The translations under genes and the position numbers were made by a program. The notes under the pieces are model-generated. The model was not told where the DNA came from. It saw only the letters and a list, made by a program, of their open reading frames with translations, and searched no databases. A stretch of DNA of 43,883 bases from positions 1-43,883 of the forward strand of contig JAXGTD010000020.1 of assembly GCA_040775095.1 (NCBI GenBank), written 5' to 3'. This DNA is from JAXGTD01 sp040775095 (GTDB lineage Bacteria > Pseudomonadota > Gammaproteobacteria > Chromatiales > Chromatiaceae). How positions within the stretch are numbered: the stretch's first letter is position 1; every line of letters begins with the position of its first letter. This document shows positions 1 through 8,976 of the stretch, in pieces.

Positions 1-1023
1 CATGTTGCCGGTGCCCTTGAACTCCTCGTAGATGACGTCGTCCATGCGAGACCCGGTATCGACCAGTGCGGTGGCGAGGATGGTCAGTGAGCCTCCCTCC
101 TCGACGTTGCGCGCGGCACCGAAAAACCGCTTCGGGCGCTGCAGCGCGTTGGCGTCGACGCCACCGGTCCGGACCGTGCCCGAGGATGGCACCCCGGTGG
201 TATAGGCGCGCGCCAGGCGGGTGATACTGTCGAGCAGGATGACGACATCCTTCTTGTGCTCGACCAGTCGCTTCGCCTTCTCGATCACCATCTCGGCGAC
301 CTGCACGTGCCGTGTCGCGGGCTCGTCGAAGGTGGATGAAATGACCTCGCCACGGACCGAGCGGGCCATCTCGGTGACCTCTTCCGGGCGCTCGTCGATC
401 AACAACACGATCAGGATCACGTCCGGATGATTGTGCCCGATCGACTGAGCGATGTTCTGCAGCATCATCGTCTTGCCCGCCTTGGGCGGAGACACGATGA
501 GTCCGCGTTGGCCCTTGCCGATGGGGGCGACCAGGTCGACGGTGCGGGCCGTGAGATCCTCGGTGCTGCCGTTACCGATCTCGAGCTTCAGCCGCTTTTG
601 CGCGAACAGGGGCGTGAAGTTCTCGAAAAGGATCTTGTTCTTCGCGTTCTCTGGCCGGTCGAAGTTGATATCCGAGACCTTGAGCAGTGCGAAATAACGC
701 TCGCCCTCCTTGGGCGGCCGGATCTTGCCCGAGATCGTGTCGCCCGTGCGCAGCGAAAACCGGCGAATCTGACTCGGCGAGACGTAGATGTCGTCGGGCC
801 CGGCCAGGTATGACGCATCGGCCGAGCGCAGGAAGCCGAATCCGTCGGACAGGATCTCCAGTACCCCGTCGCCGGAGATGTCCTCGCCCCGTTTGGCCTG
901 GGCCTTGAGGATCGCGAAAATCAGGTCCTGCTTGCGTGAGCGTCCTACGCCCTCGATCTCCATCGACTGCGCCAGTTCCACCAGGGCAGGGACCGGCATC
1001 TTTTTTAGTTCGGTGAGGTTCAT
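1..1023 (-). CDS. rho: Transcription termination factor Rho (C-terminus beyond window)
   Basis: Hexameric RNA-dependent ATPase that ends transcription at Rho-dependent sites. The 341 residues seen start with a Rho N-terminal helical domain (about 1-45), then the cold-shock-like RNA-binding fold (about 48-125; GFGFLRS and IYVSPSQIRRF), then the ATPase core with P-loop PPKAGKT near 179-185 and a Walker B-like VILLDSITRLAR stretch. It reads to the window edge without a stop; by comparison with the 419-residue E. coli protein, about 78 residues are missing only because the window ends. Start is ATG at 1023 with a weak AAGAAA ribosome site. It lies 204 bp downstream of trxA on the same strand, as in E. 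coli. The identification is secure. Confidence 0.97.
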   Translation of the reverse strand, partial: MNLTELKKMPVPALVELAQSMEIEGVGRSRKQDLIFAILKAQAKRGEDISGDGVLEILSDGFGFLRSADASYLAGPDDIYVSPSQIRRFSLRTGDTISGKIRPPKEGERYFALLKVSDINFDRPENAKNKILFENFTPLFAQKRLKLEIGNGSTEDLTARTVDLVAPIGKGQRGLIVSPPKAGKTMMLQNIAQSIGHNHPDVILIVLLIDERPEEVTEMARSVRGEVISSTFDEPATRHVQVAEMVIEKAKRLVEHKKDVVILLDSITRLARAYTTGVPSSGTVRTGGVDANALQRPKRFFGAARNVEEGGSLTILATALVDTGSRMDDVIYEEFKGTGNM

Positions 1024-1227
1024 TGCGTTTCTTATGGTATGGGGATGGGGGTCACCGAACTGGACTGCGTTGGATGTGCCACATGGGGAATGCGGCGATG
1101 GCAGCGGTGACGGGACGAAACGGGGCGTACGCGGGGTCGCCGGGTAGTGTGTGGGACAGGACCGGCCGCCGGGCGGCACAACCTCGGCGACGGCCGGTTC
1201 AATGGACGTGGACCAACAGGATCCGCG

Positions 1228-1554
1228 TCAAAGGTTACTGTCGATGAATGCCGTCAGCTGGGATTTCGACACGGCACCGACCTTGATGGCCTCGGCCTCG
1301 CCGTCCTTGAACAGGATCAGCGTCGGGATGCCGCGGACGTTGAAGCGCTCGGTCACGGCGCGGTTCTCGTCGATGTCGAGCTTCGCGACCTTGATGCGAC
1401 CGGCGTACTCCTCGGCGATCTCTTCCAGCACCGGGGCGATCATCTTGCACGGGGCGCACCAATTTGCCCAATAGTCGACGAGGACGGGTTCGCTGGACTT
1501 GAGGACGTCCTGCTCGAAGGAGTCATCCGTCACATGGACGATGCGTTCGCTCAC
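1228..1554 (-). CDS. trxA: Thioredoxin 1 with WCAPC active site
   Basis: Cytoplasmic protein-disulfide reductase of 108 residues, the usual TrxA length. I place the start at the GTG at 1552-1554, because the protein then begins VSERIVHVTDDSF, matching other TrxA N-termini, and a GGAGAG ribosome site lies just upstream; longer in-frame starts would add an arginine-rich non-homologous tail. The redox motif is WCAPC rather than the common WCGPC, so the first residue between the cysteines is Ala instead of Gly. The cis-proline segment RGIPTLILF is intact. It is upstream of rho and divergent from rhlB, the enterobacterial arrangement. Confidence 0.95.
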   Translation of the reverse strand: MSERIVHVTDDSFEQDVLKSSEPVLVDYWANWCAPCKMIAPVLEEIAEEYAGRIKVAKLDIDENRAVTERFNVRGIPTLILFKDGEAEAIKVGAVSKSQLTAFIDSNL

Positions 1555-1832
1555 TTGGCACTCTCTCCGTTGTGGTTGGGTAGCTATCCGGCTCGACGTG
1601 AGCCGGTCACGGGCGTTCGATGGATTTGGATCTGCGAAGGCAGGACTCGCCACGCACTCGGAGGCGTTTTCGCTCCCTGGAACGGACCGCAGCGACGGGG
1701 TAGGGGCGAGGCGGGCGAATTGGCATTGGTATTTGCCGTTGAGTAAGATGCTATTTGAGCCAAAGATTTCAAGATTTGCAAGCCCAACCGCCTGGACGCG
1801 GCAAAATACCAGGAACCCCTCACCGTTATTTC

Positions 1833-3170
1833 ATGCCACAGACCCACCTCACAGACAAGCGTTTCGACAGCTTCGATCTCGACCAACGTATCCTCGACGG
1901 ACTCACCGACGCCGGATTTGTCTATTGCACCCCGATCCAGGCCGAGGCGCTGCCGATCGGACTCGCGGGGCGCGACGTCGCCGGACAGGCCCAGACGGGC
2001 ACCGGCAAGACGGCCGCGTATCTGGTCGCCGCGCTACAGCGGCTGCTCACGCACCCGCCGGCCGAGCCCCCGGCGGTACCCCAGCCCAGGATCGTGATCC
2101 TTGCACCGACCCGGGAACTGGCGGTGCAGATCCATCGAGACGCGGTGCTGCTCGCTGCCCACACCGGGTTTCGACTCGGCCTTGTCTACGGCGGCACCGG
2201 CTACCAGGAGTAACGCGACACGCTGGCCGCGGGCGTCGATATCCTGATCGGGACCCCTGGGCGCCTGATCGATTATCTGAAGCAGCGCGTGTTCAATCTC
2301 CACGCCGTCGAGGTCGTGATTCTCGACGAGGCCGATCGGATGTTCGATCTGGGCTTCATCAAGGATATCCGTTTCGTGCTGCGGCGCATGCCGCCACCAG
2401 AGGAACGCCTCGGCATGCTCTTCTCCGCCACGCTCTCGTACCGCGTGACCGAGCTTGCCTACGAGCACATGAACGATCCGCAGATGGTCGAGATCATGCC
2501 CGAGCAGGTCACCGCGGACCGCGTCTCCCAGAGCTGCTACATGGTCGGTAACGACGAGAAGGTGCCACTGCTGATCGGCCTGATCCGGCGCATCGAGGGC
2601 GGGAGGATCATGGTCTTCATCAACACCAAGCGGGAGGCGGAGCGGATCTGGGGTTACCTGGAAGGTAACGGACAGAAGTCCGCGGTGCTCTCGGGCGACG
2701 TGCCGCAGCGCAAGCGGCTCAAGCTGCTGCGGCAGTTTCAGGAGGGTGAGCTCCCGATTCTGGTCGCCACCGACGTCGCCGCGCGGGGGTTGCACATCCC
2801 CGACGTGACCCATGTCATCAACTACGACCTGCCCGAGGATGCCGAGGACTATGTGCATCGCATTGGCCGCACCGCGCGCGCGGGCGCGGCGGGCGAGGCC
2901 ATCAGTTTTGTCTGCGAGACCTTCGCCTTCTGTCTGCCCGACATCGAGGCATACATCGGCATGAAGATTCCCGTGGTGCCCATCGATGCCGGGCTGCTGG
3001 CGAAGATCGACCCGAAGAGCCGCGTTCGGCCGCCGCGGCGCCCCCGTGACGAGCGTGACGGTCGCGGTGGGCGCCATTCGGCAAGGGCTGGCGGCAAGTC
3101 GGACACCCGTCGCCACGACGGCGACGGGTCGCGACGGCGCCGCCGTCGGCCGACGGCCGGCGGCGGGTGA
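1833..3170 (+). pseudogene. rhlB: ATP-dependent RNA helicase RhlB, interrupted by an in-frame TAA
   Basis: DEAD-box helicase, in E. coli a partner of RNase E in the degradosome. Start is ATG at 1833 (protein begins MPQTHLTDKRFDSF, as in RhlB). Domain 1 has the Q-motif region (FVYCTPIQ), motif I AQTGTGKT and motif Ia PTRELAVQ. At 2211-2213 an in-frame TAA follows GGTGYQE; the same frame then continues without a shift through motif II DEAD, motif III SAT and motif VI HRIGRTARAG to the TGA at 3168-3170, with the usual basic Arg-rich tail. RhlB relatives have Gln or Lys where the stop is, so one C-to-T change (CAA to TAA) explains it. A GTG at 2289 could restart a 293-residue C-terminal piece lacking motif I. 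It is either a recent nonsense mutation or a base-call error. Confidence 0.85.
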
Positions 3171-3275
3171 GGCGCGGGGTGGCCGGCACCCGCTGCCGCG
3201 TAATCCGGTCGGGCGTGTCGGAGGGCAGTCGCTCAAGTGAGGAGATGGAACGCACGCCACGGGTGACGCGCCTGC

Positions 3276-3977
3276 TCAGCCCCGATGCAATCCGGGCAAC
3301 AGCTCCGAGAATCGCGCGATGGCCGGGAACGCGGTGATCTCCCGCGGCGGCGTGTTGGAGTCCGGCTCGCTGATCGCGAGCAACCAGCGGAAGCCGAAGT
3401 CGCGAGCCGTGCGCAGCACGTCGAGGTTGTCGTCGATGAAGAGCGTACGCGTCGGGTCGAAGGGCTCGATCTGCCGCAGCCGGCCCCAGAACGCGGGCGA
3501 CTCCTTCGGCAACGCCAGATCGTGGGCGCAGATCACCCGGTCCAGATGGCCCGCGAGCCGGGTTCGCTCCATCTTCAGCGCGATGGACTTCTGGTGGGCA
3601 TTGGTGACCAGCACGCGGCGTTTGCCGTGTGCAGCCAACGCGCCGAGAAAATCGATGACGAACGGGTGAACGCTGATCAGGTGGTCCACCTCGGCCTTCA
3701 GCAGTGCGATGTCCAGCCCGAGCTCGCGGCTCCAATGGTCGACGCAGTACCATTGCAGGGTCCCCTGGTGGTCACGGTAGCGCCCCAATACCTCGGTCTT
3801 GGCCTGGGCGAGGCCCAGGCCGCGCGCCTCGGCGAAGCGCCTGGGGACGTGCTCGAGCCAGAAGTGATTGTCGAAGTGCAGGTCCAGCAGCGTCCCGTCC
3901 ATGTCCAGAAAGACCTGATCGATGGCCTCCCAGTCCAGATCGGGCGCGGTGGGGGTGTGATGTGATTGGCTTGTCAT
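3276..3977 (-). CDS. yrfG: HAD-family GMP/IMP nucleotidase YrfG
   Basis: Haloacid-dehalogenase-type phosphatase of 233 residues; the E. coli relative dephosphorylates purine nucleotides (GMP, IMP). Motif I is DMDGTLLDL (nucleophile Asp25, acid Asp27), followed by the family-typical FDNHFWLEHVP and LQWYCVDHWSRELGLDI segments, motif II LVTNAH, the motif III lysine in LPKE, and motif IV LFIDDN. No clear ribosome site precedes the ATG at 3977, but the start suits the alignment. It is divergent from nudE with about 140 bp between; linkage to nudE is common in gammaproteobacteria and suggests shared nucleotide house-cleaning. Confidence 0.9.
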   Translation of the reverse strand: MTSQSHHTPTAPDLDWEAIDQVFLDMDGTLLDLHFDNHFWLEHVPRRFAEARGLGLAQAKTEVLGRYRDHQGTLQWYCVDHWSRELGLDIALLKAEVDHLISVHPFVIDFLGALAAHGKRRVLVTNAHQKSIALKMERTRLAGHLDRVICAHDLALPKESPAFWGRLRQIEPFDPTRTLFIDDNLDVLRTARDFGFRWLLAISEPDSNTPPREITAFPAIARFSELLPGLHRG

Positions 3978-4118
3978 GGGATTGCCGGGCGATTGGCGCG
4001 GGGACGTTGGCGGTGGTCGCGCTCAGGATAACGCGAAGCCGGGGTCGCCGAGCCGCTCTGATACCCTTCCGGGCCTGAGGAATCCATCAACCGCCCCGTT
4101 GGGCACGGAGGTCGCTCA

Positions 4119-4664
4119 ATGCCAGAAAAGCCGCGTGTGCTCGAACGCCGGCTTGCCGCGCGCTCACGCATCTTTCGCATCGAGGAGGTCGACCTCGCGT
4201 TCTCCAACGGTGCCAGGCGCACCTACGAGCGCGTCCTTGGCGGGCCGGACTCGGTCATGATCGTGCCGATGGCCGATCCGCAAACCCTGCTGTTGATCCG
4301 GGAATACGCGGCCGGCAGCGCGGATTACGAGCTCGGCTTTCCGAAGGGCGTCGTCGATGCCGGTGAGACCCCACTCGAGGCCGCCGGCCGCGAGTTGCGC
4401 GAGGAGATCGGCCGGGCCGCCCGCGATCTGCGCATTCTGCACCGTTTCACGTTGGTGCCCGGATACATTCAACACGGCACCCAGCTCGTGTTGGCGCGCG
4501 ATCTCTACCCGAGCCCCGCCCCGGGCGACGAGCCCGAACCGATCGAGGTGGTCCCATGGCCCTTGCACGAGGTCGATGCGCTGCTCGCGCGGGAGGATTT
4601 CACGGAGGCGCGTTGCATTGCCGCGCTGTTCCTCGTGCGCCGGTTTCTCGGCATCGCGGGATAG
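4119..4664 (+). CDS. nudE: ADP compounds hydrolase NudE (Nudix)
   Basis: Nudix pyrophosphatase of 181 residues, in E. coli acting on ADP-ribose, NADH and Ap3A/Ap2A. The Nudix box spans about residues 77-99 with Gly77, Glu83, Arg91-Glu92-Leu93 and Glu95-Glu96 in the canonical GX5EX7REUXEEXGU spacing. Upstream motifs RIFRIEEVDLAFSNG and ELGFPKG and the C-terminal EARCIAALFLVR match NudE rather than the generic ADP-ribose pyrophosphatase. Start ATG 4119 has GGAGG seven bases upstream. The neighbour yrfG is divergent. The confidence in family and subfamily is high. Confidence 0.92.
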   Translation: MPEKPRVLERRLAARSRIFRIEEVDLAFSNGARRTYERVLGGPDSVMIVPMADPQTLLLIREYAAGSADYELGFPKGVVDAGETPLEAAGRELREEIGRAARDLRILHRFTLVPGYIQHGTQLVLARDLYPSPAPGDEPEPIEVVPWPLHEVDALLAREDFTEARCIAALFLVRRFLGIAG

Positions 4665-4909
4665 GGCAGAACCGTCGCCCGCTGCGTCGGGCCGGGCCCC
4701 GAAAGCGGTGCGAGCGCCGCCGAGCCGGTGTCCCGGTCCGGGGACCGCGTCGCCGGCCGTCGTCCTGCTGGGTCCATTTGAGCTGGACCTCGTGGCCGGG
4801 GTAGGGTCGAATAACGCACCCAAAGCGCGCACCGCGGTCACGCGGTCGCGGCACGAAAACAATCATTGGCATCGCGAGCATCGCGCTCTGCCGCCTCCGG
4901 AGGCTGCGA

Positions 4910-5947
4910 ATGATCCGTCCGTCCACCTGCCGTGCCACCTCGCTCGGTGTCTGCACCTGGTTGTCGCTGATGCTCACGGTTGCGGCATCGGCGGACGCCG
5001 TCGAGGATGACGTCTATGGCTTCAACGACTTTCCGCGCGAAGAGGCTCTCGAGTATCCGAGCTGGTTCGAGGAGCCGTTCCTCGATCTCCCTGTCGAGAT
5101 GGACGAGGTCAGGGAGGCCGGAAAGGCGGGCCTGATCGTGTATTTTGGTCAGCGTCGCTGCGCCTATTGCCACAAGCTGATGGACGTCAACTTTGGGCTC
5201 GACGACATTGTCGAGTACACGCGCCGCCACTTCGACGTGGTGCCGATCGACATCTGGGGTATCGCAGAGGTGACCGACCTGGACGGCGAGACCCTGACCG
5301 AGCGCGACTTCGCGCTGCGTGAGAAGACCAACTTCACCCCGTCGCTCGTGTTCTACGACACGAGCGGCGCCGAGGCGCTACGCCTGCGGGGATACTATCC
5401 GCCCTATCAGTTTCGCGCGGCGTTGGAGTACGTCGCGGACGGTCACTACAAGCGCGAGAGCTTTCGCGACTATCTCGCGCGCGGCGAGGATCGCATGGTG
5501 TTCGAGCCCGGCGACCTGAACGAGGCCGACTTCTTTGCCCTGCCTCCCTATAACCTCGATCGCCGGATGCCGAGCGATCGGCCCCTGGTGGTGTTCTTCG
5601 AGCAGGGCGACTGCCATGCCTGTGACGTGCTCCACGGCCAGGCCCTGCGCGAGCCGGCCATTCTCAGCGAGTTCGGTCAGCTCGACAGCGTGCAACTGGA
5701 CATGTGGTCTGACACCCCGGTGGTCACGCCCTCGGGTGAGCGCACGACGGCGCGTCAGTGGGCGGCCGATCTGGGCCTGTTCTATGCCCCCTCGCTGTTA
5801 TTCTTCGATGAACATGGCAAGGAGATCCTGCGGGTCGACTCGGTGGTCGGCTTCTATCGTCTGCGAACGGTGCTCAACTACATCGTCAGCAAGGCCTACC
5901 GCGATCAGCCGGACTTCCAGCGCTGGCGGGTGACCCGCGCGTTCTGA
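4910..5947 (+). CDS. Exported protein with two tandem thioredoxin folds
   Basis: Predicted periplasmic protein of 345 residues. A signal peptide (residues 1 to about 30, hydrophobic core LGVCTWLSLMLTVAASA) is followed by two thioredoxin-like domains. The first has C84-A-Y-C87 after a VYFGQRR strand and a cis-Pro segment NFTPSLVFYD; the second has C235-H-A-C238 after VVFFEQGD and the equivalent YAPSLLFFDE. Both repeats end with a GYYPPYQFRAALEYV or VGFYRLRTVLNYI helix, so they look like an internal duplication of a SoxW/DsbD-gamma-like fold. Start ATG 4910 has GGAGG six bases upstream. A thiol-disulfide or haem/sulfur-maturation role is inferred. I do not recognise a named family. Confidence 0.8.
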   Translation: MIRPSTCRATSLGVCTWLSLMLTVAASADAVEDDVYGFNDFPREEALEYPSWFEEPFLDLPVEMDEVREAGKAGLIVYFGQRRCAYCHKLMDVNFGLDDIVEYTRRHFDVVPIDIWGIAEVTDLDGETLTERDFALREKTNFTPSLVFYDTSGAEALRLRGYYPPYQFRAALEYVADGHYKRESFRDYLARGEDRMVFEPGDLNEADFFALPPYNLDRRMPSDRPLVVFFEQGDCHACDVLHGQALREPAILSEFGQLDSVQLDMWSDTPVVTPSGERTTARQWAADLGLFYAPSLLFFDEHGKEILRVDSVVGFYRLRTVLNYIVSKAYRDQPDFQRWRVTRAF

Positions 5948-6025
5948 GCGCGGGCGGTGCGAGGCTCGGGAGTTGGCGTCGCCGGCGCTGGTGTGTGAGG
6001 CCGGACCGGGCGCCAGGGGGAGGGG

Positions 6026-6748
6026 TTACGTGATCACGATCTCCCGGCCGACGCCACCGCTGATGCAGCGCGTGCCGTAGGCGCGCTCGAACGCGGCCTT
6101 CGCCTCGTCGCCGGTGCAGTGCGTGGGCACGACAGAGCGCACCCCCAGTGCGCGCAGTGAGCGGATCGATTGCTCGATCTGGGCGCTGCTGGCGTACATC
6201 AGGTGGAAACCGCCGATGGCCCAATCGACGTTTCTTCCCACGAACCCGGCTGCCTGGGCGACGATCGCCTCCATGCCCGGGTGCGCGCAGCCACTGATCG
6301 CGGCCACGCCCTGCGGGGTGACCAGGATCATCGCCTGCTCCGGCGGGTCACTGGTGAGCATCCCGGTGGAGAAGATGCCGGGGGCCAGCCGCCGCGGCTC
6401 GGTCCCGACCACGACCAGCTCGTCGCATTGGCTCCCGAGATCGCGCAACAGGTGCTTGGAGAAGCCCGCGTGGACGGCCACGGTCAGGCGTGGGTTCAGC
6501 TCGAGGATCGAGTCCAGGCCGCCGATGTGATCCCAGTGCGGGTGCGACAGGAACAGCAGGTCGACGGACTCCGGCGCGATCCCGAGCGCGTGCATGTTGC
6601 GCAGCAGCACGCGCCCGTTGCTGCCGGTATCGAACAGGACCCTGAGCTCCGGGGTCTGAAGCAGCCCCGCGAATCCCCACAGGCTCTCCAGCCCGGGCAC
6701 CCCGGGATAGTTGTCAAACAGGATCCGCAGTCGGTAAGGGGCTGTCAT
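6026..6748 (-). CDS. Metallo-beta-lactamase-fold hydrolase
   Basis: Soluble 240-residue metallo-hydrolase. The zinc motif is H69-P-H71-W-D73-H74 (SHPHWDHIGG); further ligand candidates are His in SGCAHPGM, in GGFHLMY and in PTHCTGDEA. The early LFDTGSNGRVLLRNM segment and the small-molecule-type architecture resemble the COG1237 group annotated as dihydropterin-aminobenzene phosphate synthase-like hydrolases, whose bacterial substrate is uncertain. Start ATG 6748 gives the conserved first strand. It ends facing the two-thioredoxin gene and lies upstream of nothing in an obvious operon; nrdB ends 74 bp before its start on the same strand, so co-transcription with nrdB is possible. Confidence 0.85.
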   Translation of the reverse strand: MTAPYRLRILFDNYPGVPGLESLWGFAGLLQTPELRVLFDTGSNGRVLLRNMHALGIAPESVDLLFLSHPHWDHIGGLDSILELNPRLTVAVHAGFSKHLLRDLGSQCDELVVVGTEPRRLAPGIFSTGMLTSDPPEQAMILVTPQGVAAISGCAHPGMEAIVAQAAGFVGRNVDWAIGGFHLMYASSAQIEQSIRSLRALGVRSVVPTHCTGDEAKAAFERAYGTRCISGGVGREIVIT

Positions 6749-6822
6749 GGTTGCTGTCCTTGGTGGGAGCGGCGCGCGTGGTCCAGGGCCGACGGCGGAC
6801 CCGCGCGGCTTGCCCGCCCGGC

Positions 6823-8238
6823 CTAATCCCAGCTCAGGGCACCACCGGTCTGGTACTCGGTCACGCGCGTCTCGAAGAAGTTCTTCTCCTTCTTCAGGTC
6901 GAGCACCTCGGACATCCAGGGGAATGGATTGGATGCCCCGGGATACTGTTCCGGCAGCCCGATCTGGGCGCAACGGCGGTTGGCGATGAACTGCAGATAG
7001 GTCTCGAACATCGGCGCGTTGAGTCCGAGCACGCCGCGGGGCATCGTCTCGTGCGCGTAGGCGGCCTCCATCGTCACCGCATCGCGGATCATGGTCACGA
7101 GCTCCTGCTTGAAGTCCTCGCTCCACAGGTGCGGGTTCTCGATCTTGATCTGGTTGATCACGTCGATACCGAAGTTCATGTGCATGGACTCGTCGCGCAG
7201 GATGTACTGGAACTGCTCGGCCGTGCCGGTCATCTTGTTGCGGCGACCCATGGAGAGCACCTGCACGAAGCCGACGTAGAAGAAGATCCCTTCGAAGATG
7301 ACGTAGAACGCCACCAATTCGCGCAGCAGCTTGCGGTCGTTCTCGGCGGTGCCGGTATTGAAGTGCGGGTCGGCCAGGTACTGGGTGTAGGGCCGGGCCC
7401 ACTCCGCCTTGCGGGCGACGGTCGGCACCTCGCGGTACATGTTGAAGATCTCGCCCTCGTCCAGACCCAGGCTCTCGACGACGTACTGATAGGCGTGCGT
7501 GTGCAGGGCCTCCTCGAACGCCTGGCGCAGCAGGTACTGGCGGCACTCGGGGTTGGAGATGTGCCGATAGACGGCCAGGACCAGGTTGTTGGCAACCAGG
7601 GAGTCGGCGGTGGAGAAGAAGCCGAGGTTGCGCTTGATGATGGTGCGCTCATCGTCGGTCAGTCCGTTCGGATCCTTCCACAGCGCGATGTCCGCATTCA
7701 TGTTGATCTCTTGCGGCATCCAGTGGTTGGCGCAGGCATCGAGGTACTTCTGCCAGGCCCAGTCGTATTTGAATGGCACCAGCTGGTTGAGATCGGCGCG
7801 GCAGTTGATGATCCGCTTGTCGTCGACACGGACGCGGCCCGCGCCGAGCTCCAGGGACTCCAGCCCAGTGGCGCCGCCTTCCGCCTGGTCGTCGTAGTCG
7901 TGGTCCGCGGGCGCCGGCGCGGTCGGACCAAATGGGCTGTCGTCGAGCAGGGCCGGCTGCCGCGGCGTGGGGTTCGGATCGACCACCGGGGCGCTGCCGG
8001 CACTGGCCATCAGGATGTCGTTGGGGACCACGCCTTGACCGGGACGCGCGTGGCGCCCGGTGTCGTGCGGATGCAGCACCGGGGTCTTCGGGGTCGCGGC
8101 GGGCGCCATCGGCCGGGGAGCGACGGGGTGACCGGTGTCCAGGGTCTCGGTGCCATCCGGCGGCCCAAGCCACGACCCCGGCTTCGTTGCAGCGGGTGCG
8201 GGCTTGGCGCTGGCGAGGGGGTCATCCCAGTTCAGCAT
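6823..8238 (-). CDS. nrdB: Class Ia ribonucleotide reductase beta subunit
   Basis: Radical-generating subunit that makes the tyrosyl radical needed by NrdA. Iron ligands and radical site are recognisable: Asp212, Glu243, His246, Tyr250 (E-x2-H-x3-Y), Glu316, Glu350 and His353. It is 471 residues, longer than E. coli NrdB (376), because about 135 residues of Pro/Ala/Asp-rich low-complexity sequence precede the ferritin-like fold. The start ATG 8238 is supported by an AAAGGAGA ribosome site, so the extension is probably translated. The C-terminal tail (GGALSWD) should dock into NrdA. It is on the same strand as nrdA but 1.9 kb away, and I see no NrdR boxes directly upstream. Confidence 0.96.
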   Translation of the reverse strand: MLNWDDPLASAKPAPAATKPGSWLGPPDGTETLDTGHPVAPRPMAPAATPKTPVLHPHDTGRHARPGQGVVPNDILMASAGSAPVVDPNPTPRQPALLDDSPFGPTAPAPADHDYDDQAEGGATGLESLELGAGRVRVDDKRIINCRADLNQLVPFKYDWAWQKYLDACANHWMPQEINMNADIALWKDPNGLTDDERTIIKRNLGFFSTADSLVANNLVLAVYRHISNPECRQYLLRQAFEEALHTHAYQYVVESLGLDEGEIFNMYREVPTVARKAEWARPYTQYLADPHFNTGTAENDRKLLRELVAFYVIFEGIFFYVGFVQVLSMGRRNKMTGTAEQFQYILRDESMHMNFGIDVINQIKIENPHLWSEDFKQELVTMIRDAVTMEAAYAHETMPRGVLGLNAPMFETYLQFIANRRCAQIGLPEQYPGASNPFPWMSEVLDLKKEKNFFETRVTEYQTGGALSWD

Positions 8239-8340
8239 GTCGGTGGTCTCCTTTGTGGTGGGTAGGGTTCGTCCGCGTTGTAGCGGGCGAGCGGATGTTG
8301 ATTGCCGCGCCGGCGGCCCCGCGGCGCCGTCTCGACCTGT

Positions 8341-8463
8341 CCGGGCCGCGGCAGGCCCGGCATCTTCGAGCGCTGCAAGCGCTTGAAAGTTGGGCGCCTC
8401 GCGACTCGCGCCCCACGAAGTGCGAGCGGATCAAATGCCCGGAAGGCATTTGGTCAACGTCTC
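8341..8463 (+). repeat. Composite hairpin repeat, copy A
   Basis: About 123 bp in the nrdB leader side. Order: GGCC-rich head (GGGCCGCGGCAGGCCCGGCA), hairpin 1 with stem TTCGAGCGCT/AGCGCTTGAA (one G-T pair, loop GCA), hairpin 2 with stem CTCGC/GCGAG, and hairpin 3 GATCAAATGCC-CGGAA-GGCATTTGGTC, ending in the shared tail CGTCTCC. The same module order is seen at 40261-40382 and, inverted, at 14044-14161 and 15217-15325. Confidence 0.8.
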
Positions 8464-8735
8464 CTTAAGCGTGCCGGGCGGCCGGTCCCCGCCATGCCTG
8501 GTCTGCTCCTATCCAAGCTGGGTATACAACAGGTCCCGGCCAAGCGCTCGCCAGCCGGGACCGGGGCGGTGGGCGCCTGTGTCGGCGTAACCCTTGACGC
8601 GGCCAGGAGGGCCGAGGACAGAGATGTCGCATCACCCTGGGCGACTGCCCGAGCCGCCATGAGTCCGGTCGTGCCCAGTGCCAGCAACACGACCACCGCG
8701 CCGAGGAGTCTGAAGCGACAATGCCGGATCAACAT
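8454..8735 (-). CDS. Possible small secreted protein, unknown
   Basis: A 93-codon frame starting MLIRHCRFRLLGAVVVLLAL has a good signal-peptide-like N-terminus and a GGGAG ribosome site about eight bases before the ATG at 8735. The rest is Thr/Pro/Ala-rich and ends in an Arg-rich tail whose stop codon falls inside hairpin 3 of repeat copy A, so the C-terminus is partly made of repeat DNA. It lies between the alpha/beta hydrolase and nrdB on the same strand. It could be a genuine short exported protein truncated by the repeat, or chance coding in GC-rich sequence. Confidence 0.35.
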   Translation of the reverse strand: MLIRHCRFRLLGAVVVLLALGTTGLMAARAVAQGDATSLSSALLAASRVTPTQAPTAPVPAGERLAGTCCIPSLDRSRPGMAGTGRPARLRRR

Positions 8736-8976
8736 CGCGACGCTCCCGCCCGCGTGCATCGGTTGCCGGGCGCCCGGCGAAGTGCGCCCGCGCGTCGGAG
8801 ACCAACGCCAGGTCGGGCGTCGGCCGCGTCGGCCGCATCGGCCACGGCGACTTGGACGCCGAGGGTGGCGGCACCCCAGCCCGCGGATCTCGGCGGCTCG
8901 ATACCCGCGAGCGCCCCGCGTGACGGCCGCGCGGACCCGATGCGGCGCGGACGCCTGCTCCCGTGGTGAGACCCTG

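Noticed and set aside
4665..4909. Possible further composite-repeat copy after nudE
   Set aside because: GC-rich with short inverted repeats, but lacks the AATGCC/GGCATT hairpin and the GGCC head order.
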